Below are positions 51,770 to 61,168 of a stretch of 64,000 nt of DNA, in pieces (positions within the stretch are counted from its first letter, which is position 1; each line of letters begins with the position of its first letter). Below the pieces are notes generated by a model. It did no database searches. It had not been told where the DNA came from and saw nothing but the letters and a program-made list of their open reading frames with translations. A program made the position numbers and the translations under genes. The DNA is from RPQJ01 sp963700045 (lineage in GTDB: Bacteria; Pseudomonadota; Gammaproteobacteria; Steroidobacterales; Steroidobacteraceae). The stretch covers positions 35,803 through 99,802 of the forward strand of contig CAVOWK010000006.1 in NCBI GenBank assembly GCA_963700045.1. The letters run 5' to 3'.

Positions 51770-52717
51770 GTGGAACGTTGGCGCAAGAACCCTGAGGCTG
51801 GCGACCGTCGCACTGGACCTCGTCGCCGCCCATGCAACGCGCTGACTTTGCGTGAGATAACACAACTTCTCAGCATTTTAAGCAGTCGGCGCTATGCAGG
51901 GCTGTCGCCAAGGCAACTCGTGCCGCAACTGGCCGACGAGGGTCTTTATCTCGCTTCGGAGTCCACGCTCTATCGCTTGCAGCTGCAACATGGACTGCGG
52001 GCTCGCAAGACGGCGCCAACTCGGACCCACGTATCACGTGCCTGTACCGTGCACCGGGCGAGTCGCCCCAATCAAGTATGGAGCTGGGATATCACTCTGC
52101 TGCCGACCACGGTCCGCGGCCTTTACCTGCATCTCTACCTGGTGATGGATGTCTGGAGCCGGCGAATTGTCGGCTGGCACGTGGCGACGCATTCATCGGC
52201 CGCAATCGCTGCGCGGTTCGTGATCCAGGCCTGTCGGGATGCGAAGATCGATCCTCGCGGTCTGGTGCTGCACTCCGACAATGGAACGCCGATGCGTGGC
52301 AGCACGTTGCTCGCCACGTTGCAGTGGCTCGGTGTCGTCGCATCCTTCAGCCGTCCGCACGTATCGGACGATAATCCGTACTCGGAAGCACTCTTCCGAA
52401 CCCTCAAGCACACGCCGGCCTACCCGCGCCTGCCGTTCGTCGATCTGGGGTCAGCCCAACACTGGGTAGCAAGCTTCGTCGATTGGTATAACGGCGCGCA
52501 TCGCCACAGCGCCATCCGCTATGTGACGCCCGACGAAAGGCACTTCGGCCAAGAACACCAGGTGCTAAGGCAACGTCGCGACGTGTACGAACACGCCCGA
52601 GCCGCCAACCCACGGCGCTGGAGCCGCGGCATCCGCAACTGGACCCCTGTCGATCAGGTGATCCTGAATCCCGATCGCACGGCTGGAATCCAGCTGTCCA
52701 CGCGACAACTACCTTGA
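51770..52717 (+). CDS. IS3-family transposase OrfB (integrase core)
   Basis: 315 residues from GTG 51770; in practice translated as an OrfAB fusion through the A8 site from about 51620, which adds QVILDSLDTAQSSGARLAQA before it. The rve DDE core is visible: first Asp in QVWSWDITLLPTTVRGLY, second Asp in LVLHSDNGTPM, Glu in DNPYSEALFRTLKHTPAYP. Frame intact through to the right terminal repeat. Confidence 0.92.
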   Translation: MERWRKNPEAGDRRTGPRRRPCNALTLREITQLLSILSSRRYAGLSPRQLVPQLADEGLYLASESTLYRLQLQHGLRARKTAPTRTHVSRACTVHRASRPNQVWSWDITLLPTTVRGLYLHLYLVMDVWSRRIVGWHVATHSSAAIAARFVIQACRDAKIDPRGLVLHSDNGTPMRGSTLLATLQWLGVVASFSRPHVSDDNPYSEALFRTLKHTPAYPRLPFVDLGSAQHWVASFVDWYNGAHRHSAIRYVTPDERHFGQEHQVLRQRRDVYEHARAANPRRWSRGIRNWTPVDQVILNPDRTAGIQLSTRQLP

Positions 52718-52783
52718 CACGCACCGCCACCGGCATGGGTAACACTTCAGTGCCGACCGTGGCCGATGCAATGCCGCCAATCA

Positions 52784-53422
52784 TCAGCGCATCTCGCCGT
52801 TCTCGATCCAGTTCCCGGTCACTGCGCGCTCGATGAGGCGGATGAGGGTCGCGGTGTCGACCGGGCCCGTGCTGGACAACATCGTGCGTTCTTCAGCCCG
52901 CAGCAGGCCGTCCTGGACCTGCACGCCTTCGAACAGGCCTTCGTTGTTGAACTCGTTGCTCACGCGGCCATCGAGCATTCGCAGCTTTCCCTGCGCGAGA
53001 CCTGCAGTGGTCTGGAACCCGGTGCGAGTGGCCGGCTTCTGCAGGAACGCGACGACTCGCTCACCTTCGACCCACTTCGGGAAGCCCGCAGGGGAGAGCG
53101 CGAACATCGACTGGCCATTCGGCATCTCGCGCGGCTTCAGCAAGCCGAACTGCCGGAATCGGTGGCGGGCGCCACCCGGCACAGCGCCCTTGGCGACATT
53201 ACTGACGGCAATGGTGATCTCGGTGTAAGGCATCCCGTGTTCGTCGATGCCGTCGGTCACGCGCTCGACCCTGCCGGAAATGATGGTCTGGGATTCTGCG
53301 ATCAGCTGGGTGAGATTCTGTTTCCGCAACGTCGTCACGTCTGCGGATGTACCCGCGAACGCGACGAACACGAGAGCGGCCGCCGCGACCAGGCGGCGAA
53401 TCGGCATGGCATGAGTCGACAC
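52784..53422 (-). CDS. Exported protein of unknown function
   Basis: 212 residues from GTG 53422 with GGAGG upstream; an internal ATG at 53407 is an alternative. Signal peptide AAAALVFVAFAGTSA. The mature part TTLRKQNLTQLIAESQTIIS..GRVERVTDGIDEHGMPYTEI resembles small secreted proteins of unknown fold, with a beta-rich C-terminal region. It lies downstream of the two-component genes and may be under their control. No named family recognised. Confidence 0.6.
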   Translation of the reverse strand: MSTHAMPIRRLVAAAALVFVAFAGTSADVTTLRKQNLTQLIAESQTIISGRVERVTDGIDEHGMPYTEITIAVSNVAKGAVPGGARHRFRQFGLLKPREMPNGQSMFALSPAGFPKWVEGERVVAFLQKPATRTGFQTTAGLAQGKLRMLDGRVSNEFNNEGLFEGVQVQDGLLRAEERTMLSSTGPVDTATLIRLIERAVTGNWIENGEMR

Positions 53423-53533
53423 TTCTGGACCTCCGTCGACGCCGTGCGGTGGACCGGGTCCGGCCGCCGGACGGCCGACGAAATGTGACGGGTGACGCCA
53501 ACGACAGCCATCGGGGAAAGCCTGACAATCGGC

Positions 53534-54193
53534 TCAAGTCGACTCGGGCGGCAGCAAGCCGTGCCGGATCGCGAATCGGACCAGGCCCGGCACATCGTGG
53601 ATGTCGAGCCGCTCCATGATCTGGCTGCGGTGGGTCTCCACCGTCTTGATGCTGAGGAACAGCCTCTCGGCGATTTGCCGGGTGCTGTAGCCCTCGGCAA
53701 CCAGCTGCAGGATCTGGCGTTGGCGCGGCGTGAGCTGCTCGAGGCCGGACACGCCTTGGCTGACGCGCTTTTCAAGCTGTTGCACCCTGTCCGCGTCGAG
53801 TGCCCGGCACAGATAGCGCCGGCCGCTGCAGATCGTGTCGAGCGCCGCGGCCAGTTCATCGAAGGCGGAATCCTTGTTGAGGTAGCCCGCGGCTCCGCAA
53901 GCCAGCGCGCGCGCGGCGTACTCGAGTGAATTGTGCATGGACAGCATCAGCACGCGGGTCGAAATGCCCAGTCGCGCAATACTCGCGGCGACCTCGAGGC
54001 CGTTGAGGCCGGGCAGCGTGATGTCGAGCAGCACGGCGTCCGGCGGGTCACGGCGGATCCGTTCGATCGCATCGAGACCGTCGCCGGCTTCTCCCGCGAC
54101 CTCAACACCGGGGAGGCTTTCGAGCAGGACCCTGATTCCCGCACGCACGAGTGCATGATCGTCGACGAGCAGGATCCGGCGCCGCGGCGTCAT
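53534..54193 (-). CDS. LuxR/FixJ-type response regulator
   Basis: 219 residues starting MTPRRRILLVDDHALVRAGI; ATG 54193 overlaps the sensor TGA by four bases. Receiver with acidic pair Asp11-Asp12 and phospho-acceptor Asp57 (VLLDITLPG), then a C-terminal GerE/LuxR HTH (LTPRQRQILQLVAEGYSTRQ, IAERLFLSIKTVETHRSQIM). Partner of the propeller kinase upstream. Controls transcription of unknown targets. Confidence 0.92.
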   Translation of the reverse strand: MTPRRRILLVDDHALVRAGIRVLLESLPGVEVAGEAGDGLDAIERIRRDPPDAVLLDITLPGLNGLEVAASIARLGISTRVLMLSMHNSLEYAARALACGAAGYLNKDSAFDELAAALDTICSGRRYLCRALDADRVQQLEKRVSQGVSGLEQLTPRQRQILQLVAEGYSTRQIAERLFLSIKTVETHRSQIMERLDIHDVPGLVRFAIRHGLLPPEST

Positions 54194-57100
54194 GCTGGCA
54201 GGCCAGGCTCTGCGACCGTAACGGCCGTCGGCCTTGCGAAAGGAATCCGGACTTCGATGCGGCTGCCGGCACCTGGACGCGATTCGAGCGTGATGGTCCC
54301 GCCGGCATTGTTCACGCGCTCGGTCATGCCAAGCAGCCCCAGGTGCTCGCCGCGCTTGACCCGCTGATTGACCGCCCCTGGATCGAAGCCGACGCCATTG
54401 TCCTCGATCAGCAGGCGCATGGCTGCCGGCTCGTCCTGCAGCGCGACTCGAATCACGGTTGCGTGTGCGTGCCGCAACGCATTGTTGATCGCCTCCTGGA
54501 CCAGGCGGAATACCGTCGTGTTCAGTCCCGGTGGAACACCGGCAGCCGCAGGCGACGCCTCGAACTCGATGCCGATGCCGGAGCGTCCGGCCAGCGACTT
54601 GAGATAGTGATCGAGCGCAGGCACCAGGCCTGCCTCGTCCAGCAGCGGCGGCCGCAGGCCGAGCGCGATGTTGCGCGCCTGCTGGATCATGCGATCCATC
54701 ATCCCGACCGATTCTTCGAGTCGTCGTTCGACAGCCGGGTCCGCCGCAGTCCGCCGCAGCATCTGCAGGTTTATCTTGGCGGCCGTCAACGTCTGGCCGA
54801 ACTCGTCGTGCAGCTCGCGGGAGAGGCAGCTGCGCTCCTCCTCCTTCGCGGATTCCAGTCGCCGCGTGAGCTGCCTGAGACCGGCATACGCCTCTTCGAG
54901 CTCGTGCTGGCTGCGCGTCGCCTGCGCCAGCGCATGTTCGCGCTGTTGTTCGAGCTGTTCGAGTACCAGGTTGCGCTGCCGCAGGCGACTGAGTCGCAGG
55001 GAATGCAGGACGTGAACCAGCAAGCCTGCCGCGACGAGGGCCAGCGCGCGGAACCAAACGGTCATCCAGAACGGCGGTACGACCTCGAAGGACAGCACCG
55101 GACTCATGTTCCACTGGCCAAAGACGTCGCGGCCGCGCACCTCCAATGCGTAGCGCCCGGCCGCGAGACCGAAGAAAGTCAGCTGCCGGCGCCGACCGAG
55201 CGGTGTCCATGCGTCATTCGGCTTCATGCGATAGGCGTACTCGTGCGTGGTCTCGGCAAAGTCGAGCACGGCGAACTCGACCGCCAGCACGTCGCCGAAA
55301 TCCGTCGCGAATCCGTTGCGCAGCGCGGACGGCGGCAGCGGCTGCCCGGCGCCCTTGGCCAGACGCTCGAGCGCGGTAATCCGCACCGGCGCTGGCGGGC
55401 GCGGTTGCAATGGCGTGCCCCGCGGCACGCTGAGCAGGCCCTCCACCGAGCCAAAGTGCAGGAAGCGTGCATCCGAGGACGACGCACCGGTGTTGAAATG
55501 ACTCACCGGCAGGCCGGATTCGGCGACCTGATTGACGACGCGCCCGGTCGCCGGGTCGAGGCGCGAGAGTCCGTGACGAGTGCTGAACCACAATGAGCCG
55601 TCATCGTCGCTCTCGATGGCCATGATCCCGTCGTTCAACAGGCCGCGCGAGGCGCCCCAGCGATCGAAGCCGGTCACTCGGCCATCCCTGCCTTCCAGCA
55701 CGCGCGATGCACCGCCACCGTCGGTCGCGACCCAGAGCGCGCCGCCAGGCTCGCGGTGTAAATCGGTGACGTGGTGATGACCGAGATCAAGCCGGCTGGC
55801 ACCTTGCCCGTCGAAGCGCTCGCAAGACCATGGCTTGATGCGGCAGAGATTCAGCCCGTTCGAGCGCGTGCCGACCCACAATCGCCCGGAGCTGCCGCTG
55901 GCGAGAGCCGTGATGTAGTCGCCGCTCAGCGAATCGCGCGTGGCGGGGTCGTGGCGGTAGGCGAGAAATCCCGCGCTCTTCAGATCATGGAAGAACAGAC
56001 CACTGCCGCCGACGCCGACCCAGAGGCCGGATGGTTCTGCCGGCAACAGGGCGCCCACGTAGCCTTCACCGATCCCGTCCGGCCGGTTCCCGGCATGCCT
56101 GTCCGCCCCCAGGCTGCGCCCGTCCGCCGCAAAGCGGTGCAGTCCGTCGGTTGCGCCCGCGAAATAGCCGCCATCGTTCGCCGCGGCAAGACTGATCACG
56201 CCCGTCTGGCGGATCGGGTCGGCGGCCGCGCCTCCGGTCGGGAACACAGCGCCGGTTTCGACGTCCACGCGTTGCGGGCCGCCGCCAAAACTGCCGACCC
56301 AGGGCTGGCCTGGGACCTTGCCGCTCAGCACGGAGGTGATGTTCTTGTGACGCAGGCCGCGGCCGTCGGCGGTTGCCGTAAGTCGGTGAAACAACGGTTC
56401 CTCGAGTGGGGCGCGGTAGATGCCGCTACCCCAGGTGCCGACGAAGAGCGTGGTCCCGGTCGAGGCGAGGCTGAGTTGCGGTTGCGCCGGCAGATTGCCC
56501 TCGGCACCGATGCTGCCCGGGTGCGCGCGCCCCCACGTGCGCGTCGCGAGATCGACCACCAACACACCGTGCGCGTGCGTTGCAACCCACAGTCGACCTT
56601 CGCGATCCGCGTGCAGCGCGGTGACCAGCGGTTGCGCGCCGCTCGCGTCGGCCAGGTCGAAGAGCGCCGCCTCGCTACGGACCGGGTCGAGTTCCACCAA
56701 CCCCTGGCGTGTACCGGCCCACACGTGTCCATCGGCGGCTTCGTGGAGCGCGAACACGTCGTCGAGCCCGGGGGCGCCGCCGGTCAGGCGGGCAAGCCCG
56801 AAATGATCAAAGCTGCCGCTGGCGCCATTCCAGCGATCGATGCCGCCGCCAACCGTGCCGATCCACAGTTGTTTCGACGGCCCGAGGTGCAGCGTGTAGA
56901 CCCAGTCATGGGCCAGGCTCGCGGGCGTCCCGCGTTCATGAAAATAGCGCGTGAATCCACGGCCGTCCGCATCCAGCCGGTTGAGTCCCTTTTGCGTACC
57001 GACCCAGATTCGGCCATCGGCGTCCTGGCCGACGCCATAGACACTCTCATCGCTGAGCGACCGCGAGTCGCCCGAGGCATGGTGGAACTGCGTGAACGAG

Positions 57101-57480
57101 CCCGTCCGCGGATCGCGCCGGTTGAGGCCGCCGGTATTGGTGGACACCCACAGCGCGCCGTCGGCCGCCTGGAACAACGAGCGAACGTCCACGTCGCTGA
57201 CGAGCCCCGGTTGGCCGGCATCCGGCAGGAATGCGACGGCCTGATAGCCGTCGTAGCGGAACAAGCCCTCGCGCGAGCCGACCCACAGGAAGCCGTCCCG
57301 GTCGACGAGCATGGCCGGAATCACCGTGGCGTCGAGACCTCGCCCGGTGCCCACTTCCACGAAGCGACGCGCGGCAGCGGCGTCCGCTGCGATCAGCAGC
57401 GCCGACAATGCCATCAGAATCAGATGCTTGGGTACAGGCAAGTGCAGGTGTCGCGTAGGTGAGAAAGAGGGTTCTCTCAC
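54190..57480 (-). CDS. Two-component propeller-domain sensor histidine kinase
   Basis: 1,096 residues. The N-terminal signal helix (HLILMALSALLIAADAAAA) is followed by a large periplasmic two-component propeller made of Reg_prop repeats (GFLWVGSREGLFRYD, GALWVSTNTGGLNRRD, GRIWVGTQKGLNRLD and more, to about 690), a Y_Y_Y domain (YAYRMKPNDAWTPLG), a transmembrane helix near 807, HisKA_3 with His in CLSRELHDEFGQTLTAAK (about 888) and HATPase with LIEDNGVGFDPG. Hybrids of this kind sense polymeric carbohydrates in Bacteroidetes; here the ligand is unknown. Start GTG 57480 is uncertain. Confidence 0.9.
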   Translation of the reverse strand: MREPSFSPTRHLHLPVPKHLILMALSALLIAADAAAARRFVEVGTGRGLDATVIPAMLVDRDGFLWVGSREGLFRYDGYQAVAFLPDAGQPGLVSDVDVRSLFQAADGALWVSTNTGGLNRRDPRTGSFTQFHHASGDSRSLSDESVYGVGQDADGRIWVGTQKGLNRLDADGRGFTRYFHERGTPASLAHDWVYTLHLGPSKQLWIGTVGGGIDRWNGASGSFDHFGLARLTGGAPGLDDVFALHEAADGHVWAGTRQGLVELDPVRSEAALFDLADASGAQPLVTALHADREGRLWVATHAHGVLVVDLATRTWGRAHPGSIGAEGNLPAQPQLSLASTGTTLFVGTWGSGIYRAPLEEPLFHRLTATADGRGLRHKNITSVLSGKVPGQPWVGSFGGGPQRVDVETGAVFPTGGAAADPIRQTGVISLAAANDGGYFAGATDGLHRFAADGRSLGADRHAGNRPDGIGEGYVGALLPAEPSGLWVGVGGSGLFFHDLKSAGFLAYRHDPATRDSLSGDYITALASGSSGRLWVGTRSNGLNLCRIKPWSCERFDGQGASRLDLGHHHVTDLHREPGGALWVATDGGGASRVLEGRDGRVTGFDRWGASRGLLNDGIMAIESDDDGSLWFSTRHGLSRLDPATGRVVNQVAESGLPVSHFNTGASSSDARFLHFGSVEGLLSVPRGTPLQPRPPAPVRITALERLAKGAGQPLPPSALRNGFATDFGDVLAVEFAVLDFAETTHEYAYRMKPNDAWTPLGRRRQLTFFGLAAGRYALEVRGRDVFGQWNMSPVLSFEVVPPFWMTVWFRALALVAAGLLVHVLHSLRLSRLRQRNLVLEQLEQQREHALAQATRSQHELEEAYAGLRQLTRRLESAKEEERSCLSRELHDEFGQTLTAAKINLQMLRRTAADPAVERRLEESVGMMDRMIQQARNIALGLRPPLLDEAGLVPALDHYLKSLAGRSGIGIEFEASPAAAGVPPGLNTTVFRLVQEAINNALRHAHATVIRVALQDEPAAMRLLIEDNGVGFDPGAVNQRVKRGEHLGLLGMTERVNNAGGTITLESRPGAGSRIEVRIPFARPTAVTVAEPGLPA

Positions 57481-57506
57481 CGGGCCGGGCGAGCAGTCCC
57501 GGCAGT

Positions 57507-57531
57507 GGCCGGGCTCGCGCAGAGCCCGGCC
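57507..57531 (-). terminator. Hairpin after degQ
   Basis: GGCCGGGCTC (57507-57516), loop GCGCA, and GAGCCCGGCC (57522-57531): a perfect 10-base GC-rich stem 13 bases past the degQ stop. No strong T-tract follows on the minus strand, so it may stabilise the 3' end or be a weak terminator. Confidence 0.6.
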
Positions 57532-57544
57532 GCCGCGTGCGTCG

Positions 57545-59023
57545 TCAGCCGAGTTCGATGGGCACGAACACCCGCGCGTTGCCGCGTTGCACCAGCAGGG
57601 CCACGTGACTCTTTGACCCGGCCACCGTTGACCGGAGCTGCTCGACGCTCTTCACGGGCGTGCCGTTGGCCGCAATGACGATATCGCCCGGCCGCACGCC
57701 TGCCTCAGCGGCGGCACCTTCGACGTCCTCGACGACGAGACCGTCGCTCAACTCGACCTGCTGCTTCTCCTCGGCCGACAGCGGTCGCACCATCATGCCG
57801 AGACGCCCGGTGCTCGTGCCGTCGTCATTGGCCGCAACGGCGGTATCGCTGGTCGTCTGGCCGAGTTGGACCTTGAGCTCGCGGGTCGCCCGGTCCCGCC
57901 ACACCTGCAAGGCCACGGCCTTGCCGGGATCCGTAGCCGCGACGGCCGACGGCAACTGTCCTGCGGAATCGATCGACTGCCCGTCGAATGCGAGGATGAT
58001 GTCGCCCTCCTGGAGTCCGGCCTTCGCTGCCGGGCCGCCTTTTTCCACGCTGGAGACCAGCGCGCCGCGCGGCACGTCGAGACCGAACGACTCGGCGAGC
58101 GCCTGGTCCACGTCCTGGATGCCGACACCGAGCTTGCCGCGCGTCACGTGGCCCTGCGTCTGCAGCTGCTTGCCCACGTTCATCGCGACGTCGATCGGGA
58201 TCGCGAACGACAGACCCTGGTAGCCGCCGGAGCGGCTGTAGATCTGCGAGTTGATGCCGACCACTTCGCCGCGCAGGTTGAACAACGGCCCGCCGGAATT
58301 GCCCGGGTTCACCGCGACGTCCGTCTGGATGAACGGGACGTAGGTGTCGTCCGGCAGGCTGCGCCCCTTGGCGCTGACGATGCCGGCCGTGACGGTGTTC
58401 TCGAGGCCGAACGGCGAGCCGATCGCCACGACCCATTCGCCGACCTGCAGCGTCCGCGGGTCGCCGAGCTTGACGACGGGCAGTTCGTGCGCGTCGATCT
58501 TCAGCACCGCAACGTCGCTTTTCGCGTCCGAGCCGATCACCTTGGCCTCGAACTCGCGGCGGTCCGTGAGCCTGACGGTCACCTTCTGCGCATCGTCCAC
58601 GACGTGGGCGTTGGTGAGGATGATGCCGTCCGCGCTGACGATGAAACCGGAGCCCTCGCCGCGCATCGGCGCGCCGTTGCCGGGCTGCATGAACTGGAAC
58701 AAGGGATTGTCCTCGTCCATGCCCGGCGGCAGGCGCCCGTGCCCGCCTGTCTTCACGTTGGAACGGACGCTGACGTTGACCACAGCCGGTCCGTAGGCCT
58801 GCACCAGCTGCCGGAAATCAGGCAGCCCCGCCACGACCGGCGCAGCGCTCGGCGTCGGTGCGCTGGCCACGACGGCGGGCGAGCCCGCGGCTTCGGCGGC
58901 GTGGCCGGAACCGTACAAGTAGAGCGCGCTGGCAGGCAGCGCAACGACGGCTGCGCCGAGGGAAGCCGCGAGCAGTGGATGACGGAACAGGGCGCGGGTT
59001 GTCACGAATGTCACTCCTTGCAT
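57545..59023 (-). CDS. degQ: Do-family periplasmic serine protease/chaperone (DegQ/HtrA-like)
   Basis: 492 residues. N-terminal signal segment, then an S1C trypsin-like domain with His140 (TNAHVV), Asp170 (SDVAVL), Ser243 (GNSGGPL) and the LGVGIQDV transition, followed by two PDZ domains (about 300-390 and 405-490; ALVSSVEKGGPAAKAGLQEG and LVVEDVEGAAAEAGVRPGDI). Degrades misfolded envelope proteins. Downstream of a QseBC-like pair in the same orientation, suggesting envelope-stress control. Confidence 0.94.
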   Translation of the reverse strand: MQGVTFVTTRALFRHPLLAASLGAAVVALPASALYLYGSGHAAEAAGSPAVVASAPTPSAAPVVAGLPDFRQLVQAYGPAVVNVSVRSNVKTGGHGRLPPGMDEDNPLFQFMQPGNGAPMRGEGSGFIVSADGIILTNAHVVDDAQKVTVRLTDRREFEAKVIGSDAKSDVAVLKIDAHELPVVKLGDPRTLQVGEWVVAIGSPFGLENTVTAGIVSAKGRSLPDDTYVPFIQTDVAVNPGNSGGPLFNLRGEVVGINSQIYSRSGGYQGLSFAIPIDVAMNVGKQLQTQGHVTRGKLGVGIQDVDQALAESFGLDVPRGALVSSVEKGGPAAKAGLQEGDIILAFDGQSIDSAGQLPSAVAATDPGKAVALQVWRDRATRELKVQLGQTTSDTAVAANDDGTSTGRLGMMVRPLSAEEKQQVELSDGLVVEDVEGAAAEAGVRPGDIVIAANGTPVKSVEQLRSTVAGSKSHVALLVQRGNARVFVPIELG

Positions 59024-59089
59024 GCAGTAGGCCGCGGGACGGACCGCGGAGCATGGGAGAAATCGTGGGCCGCCTGCCTTAGGGCAAAC

Positions 59090-60412
59090 TTAAGGCGGAT
59101 CGAGGGCCGGGAATTCGACGCGCACTCGCAACCCGCGGCCGCCGGGGCCGTCGTCGAGGCGGACATCTGCGTGGTGGTGTGCAGCAATCGACCGCACCAG
59201 CGCCAGTCCGATGCCACTGCCGGGGGAGGCCGTGCCAGGCACCCGGTGGAAGCGATCGAATACCCGTTCGCGCTCGGCCAGTGGGATTCCAGGGCCGCCA
59301 TCGGATACGACCAGGACCGCGCGTGGCTGGGCGCCGTCCTGGCGTTCCACCGACACGTCCACCTGGCCGCCGGCGGGTGAGTAACGAATGGCGTTGTCGA
59401 GCAGGTTGCGGACCAGCACCCGCAGCGCTTCCGGGTCGCCGGCGACACGGACTGCATCCGCCCGCTCCATGCCAAGGTCGATACCGCATCTGTCCGCCAG
59501 CGGCAGCATCTGCTCGATGACCTCTCGGGCCACATCCGGCAATGCCACGGGTTCGTGCTCACGGCTGCCGTCACGCTCCTCGCGCGCCAGCGCCAGCAGC
59601 TGCTCGACCAGGCGAGCCGCGCGCGCCACACCGTCTTCGAGTCGCGCGATGGCGTCATCGTGCCCGCCGCCGGCTGTCTCGGCCCGCAGCGACTGCACCT
59701 GCAGGTCCAGCGCAGTCAACGGCGTGCGCAGCTCGTGGGCGGCGTTGGCGATGAACGCGCGCTCGCGCTCGACAGACTCCTTCAGTCGTGCCAGCAGCTC
59801 GTTGAGTGCCGTCGCGACTGGCAGGATTTCGTCCGGCAGTCCCGCGCCGTCCAGCGGATCGAGCGCGCCGCGCTTGCGGCTGCGCAGGACGCTGGCGAAC
59901 CGGCGCACCGGCTGGACCGCGCGCCCGACGATCCACACCACCAGCAGCGCGAGCGCAGGCAGCAGGAACGCGAACGGCACGATCGTCCGCAGCGCCAGGT
60001 GCGCGGCGCGCCGCTCGCGGATGTTCATGGGTTGCGCGACCTGGATGACGCGTCCGTTCGCCTCGACGCCGAACACGCGCCAGCGACCGCTGGGCGTGGC
60101 GGCCGTCGACAGTCCGAGCGTCGTCAGCCCCGGCAGCACCGTATGGGGACGCGAGAGGTACACTCGCACGCCGTCCAGCGTCCACACCTGTACCACGAAG
60201 TCGTAGTCGGGAATCTCCTGCGGCAAGCCGGGCGTGTTCGAGTAGCCGTAGGCCTGGTCGCGCAGCAACAGCGCGGTCTCGCGCAGGTGCTCATCGAAGA
60301 ACTGGTTCGCCTCGGCGAGCGCATTGCGATAACTCACCCAGGCACCGGCTGCACCGACCAGGGCCACGGCGCCGAGCAGCCAGGCCAGCAACTTGTTGCG
60401 CAGCGAGTTCAT
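59090..60412 (-). CDS. Membrane sensor histidine kinase (QseC-like)
   Basis: 440 residues from ATG 60412, whose four-base overlap with the regulator gene shows coupling. Two transmembrane helices (about 8-27 and 150-172) bracket a periplasmic domain of about 120 residues; then HAMP-like RAVQPVRRFASVLRSRK, HisKA with His in ANAAHELRTPLTALDLQ (about 224), HATPase with N box VLVRNLLDNAIRYSPAG and GTASPGSGIGLALV. Short 2CSK_N sensor as in QseC. Stimulus unknown. Confidence 0.9.
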   Translation of the reverse strand: MNSLRNKLLAWLLGAVALVGAAGAWVSYRNALAEANQFFDEHLRETALLLRDQAYGYSNTPGLPQEIPDYDFVVQVWTLDGVRVYLSRPHTVLPGLTTLGLSTAATPSGRWRVFGVEANGRVIQVAQPMNIRERRAAHLALRTIVPFAFLLPALALLVVWIVGRAVQPVRRFASVLRSRKRGALDPLDGAGLPDEILPVATALNELLARLKESVERERAFIANAAHELRTPLTALDLQVQSLRAETAGGGHDDAIARLEDGVARAARLVEQLLALAREERDGSREHEPVALPDVAREVIEQMLPLADRCGIDLGMERADAVRVAGDPEALRVLVRNLLDNAIRYSPAGGQVDVSVERQDGAQPRAVLVVSDGGPGIPLAERERVFDRFHRVPGTASPGSGIGLALVRSIAAHHHADVRLDDGPGGRGLRVRVEFPALDPP

Positions 60413-61074
60413 GGTGCCGCCGGGGCGACGCGGTAGCCGACGCCACGGACGTTGCGGATGAAGTTGGCACCGAGCTTGCGACGCAGGGTATGCACGTGCA
60501 CCTCGACCACGTTGCTCTCGATTTCCTCGCCCCACCCGTAGAGTCGCTCTTCCAGTTGCGCGCGGGACAGGATCCGTCCGGGATGCTCGAGCAGCGCCTG
60601 CAGCAGCGCGAATTCGCGCGGCGACAGCGCCACGAGTTCACCGTTGCGCCGGACTTCACGGGTCGCCGGATCCAGCGCGACCTCGCCATGCTCGATGATG
60701 GCCTGGGCACGCCCGCCCTTGCGCCGGGTCACGGCCCGGATCCTGGCGGCGAGTTCGGCCAGGTCGAAAGGCTTGACGACGTAGTCGTCCGCGCCGGCGT
60801 CGAGGCCGTCGACACGATCGGTGATCGCGTCCCTGGCCGTCAGCACCAGCACCGGCAGTGTCGAGCCGCGCTCGCGCAGGCGGCGCAGGACATCGAGACC
60901 CGTCTTACGCGGCAGGCCGAGATCGAGCAGGCAGGCATCGTAGGCTTCAGCCAGCAGCGCCTGTTCGGCGGCAACGCCATCGCGGACCCAGTCCAAGGCG
61001 AATCCCTGCCGCCGCAGACCGGCACGGACCGCCTCACCGATCATGGTGTCGTCTTCCGCAAGGAGCAATCGCAC
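60409..61074 (-). CDS. OmpR-family response regulator (QseB-like)
   Basis: 221 residues. Receiver domain with the acidic triad (EDD 7-9), phospho-acceptor Asp51 (LLDLGLPRKTG), Lys in VVKPF; C-terminal winged helix (LSPREFALLQALLEHPGRIL, NVVEVHVHTLRRKLG). First gene of a regulator-kinase-degQ series. Probably activates degQ or its own operon. Confidence 0.93.
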   Translation of the reverse strand: MRLLLAEDDTMIGEAVRAGLRRQGFALDWVRDGVAAEQALLAEAYDACLLDLGLPRKTGLDVLRRLRERGSTLPVLVLTARDAITDRVDGLDAGADDYVVKPFDLAELAARIRAVTRRKGGRAQAIIEHGEVALDPATREVRRNGELVALSPREFALLQALLEHPGRILSRAQLEERLYGWGEEIESNVVEVHVHTLRRKLGANFIRNVRGVGYRVAPAAP

Positions 61075-61168
61075 GGCGGGTTCCTCGAGCTTGCTGCGTG
61101 TGACTTCGCGACGAGGCGACAGTTCAGTGTCGTGCCGGCAGCCGGTCGAGTCCAGTCGGCCGCATCAA

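Larger units (their letters stand above)
51136..52719 (+). mobile_element. IS3-family insertion sequence, intact
   Basis: Imperfect terminal inverted repeats: TGGCAGGATAGTTGTCGC at the left (from 51136) and the reverse complement TGTCAAGGTAGTTGTCGC at the right (to 52719), with TG...CA ends. Contents are orfA, an A8 slippery site and orfB in the -1 frame, the normal IS3 arrangement. A target duplication was not identified. Confidence 0.82.
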
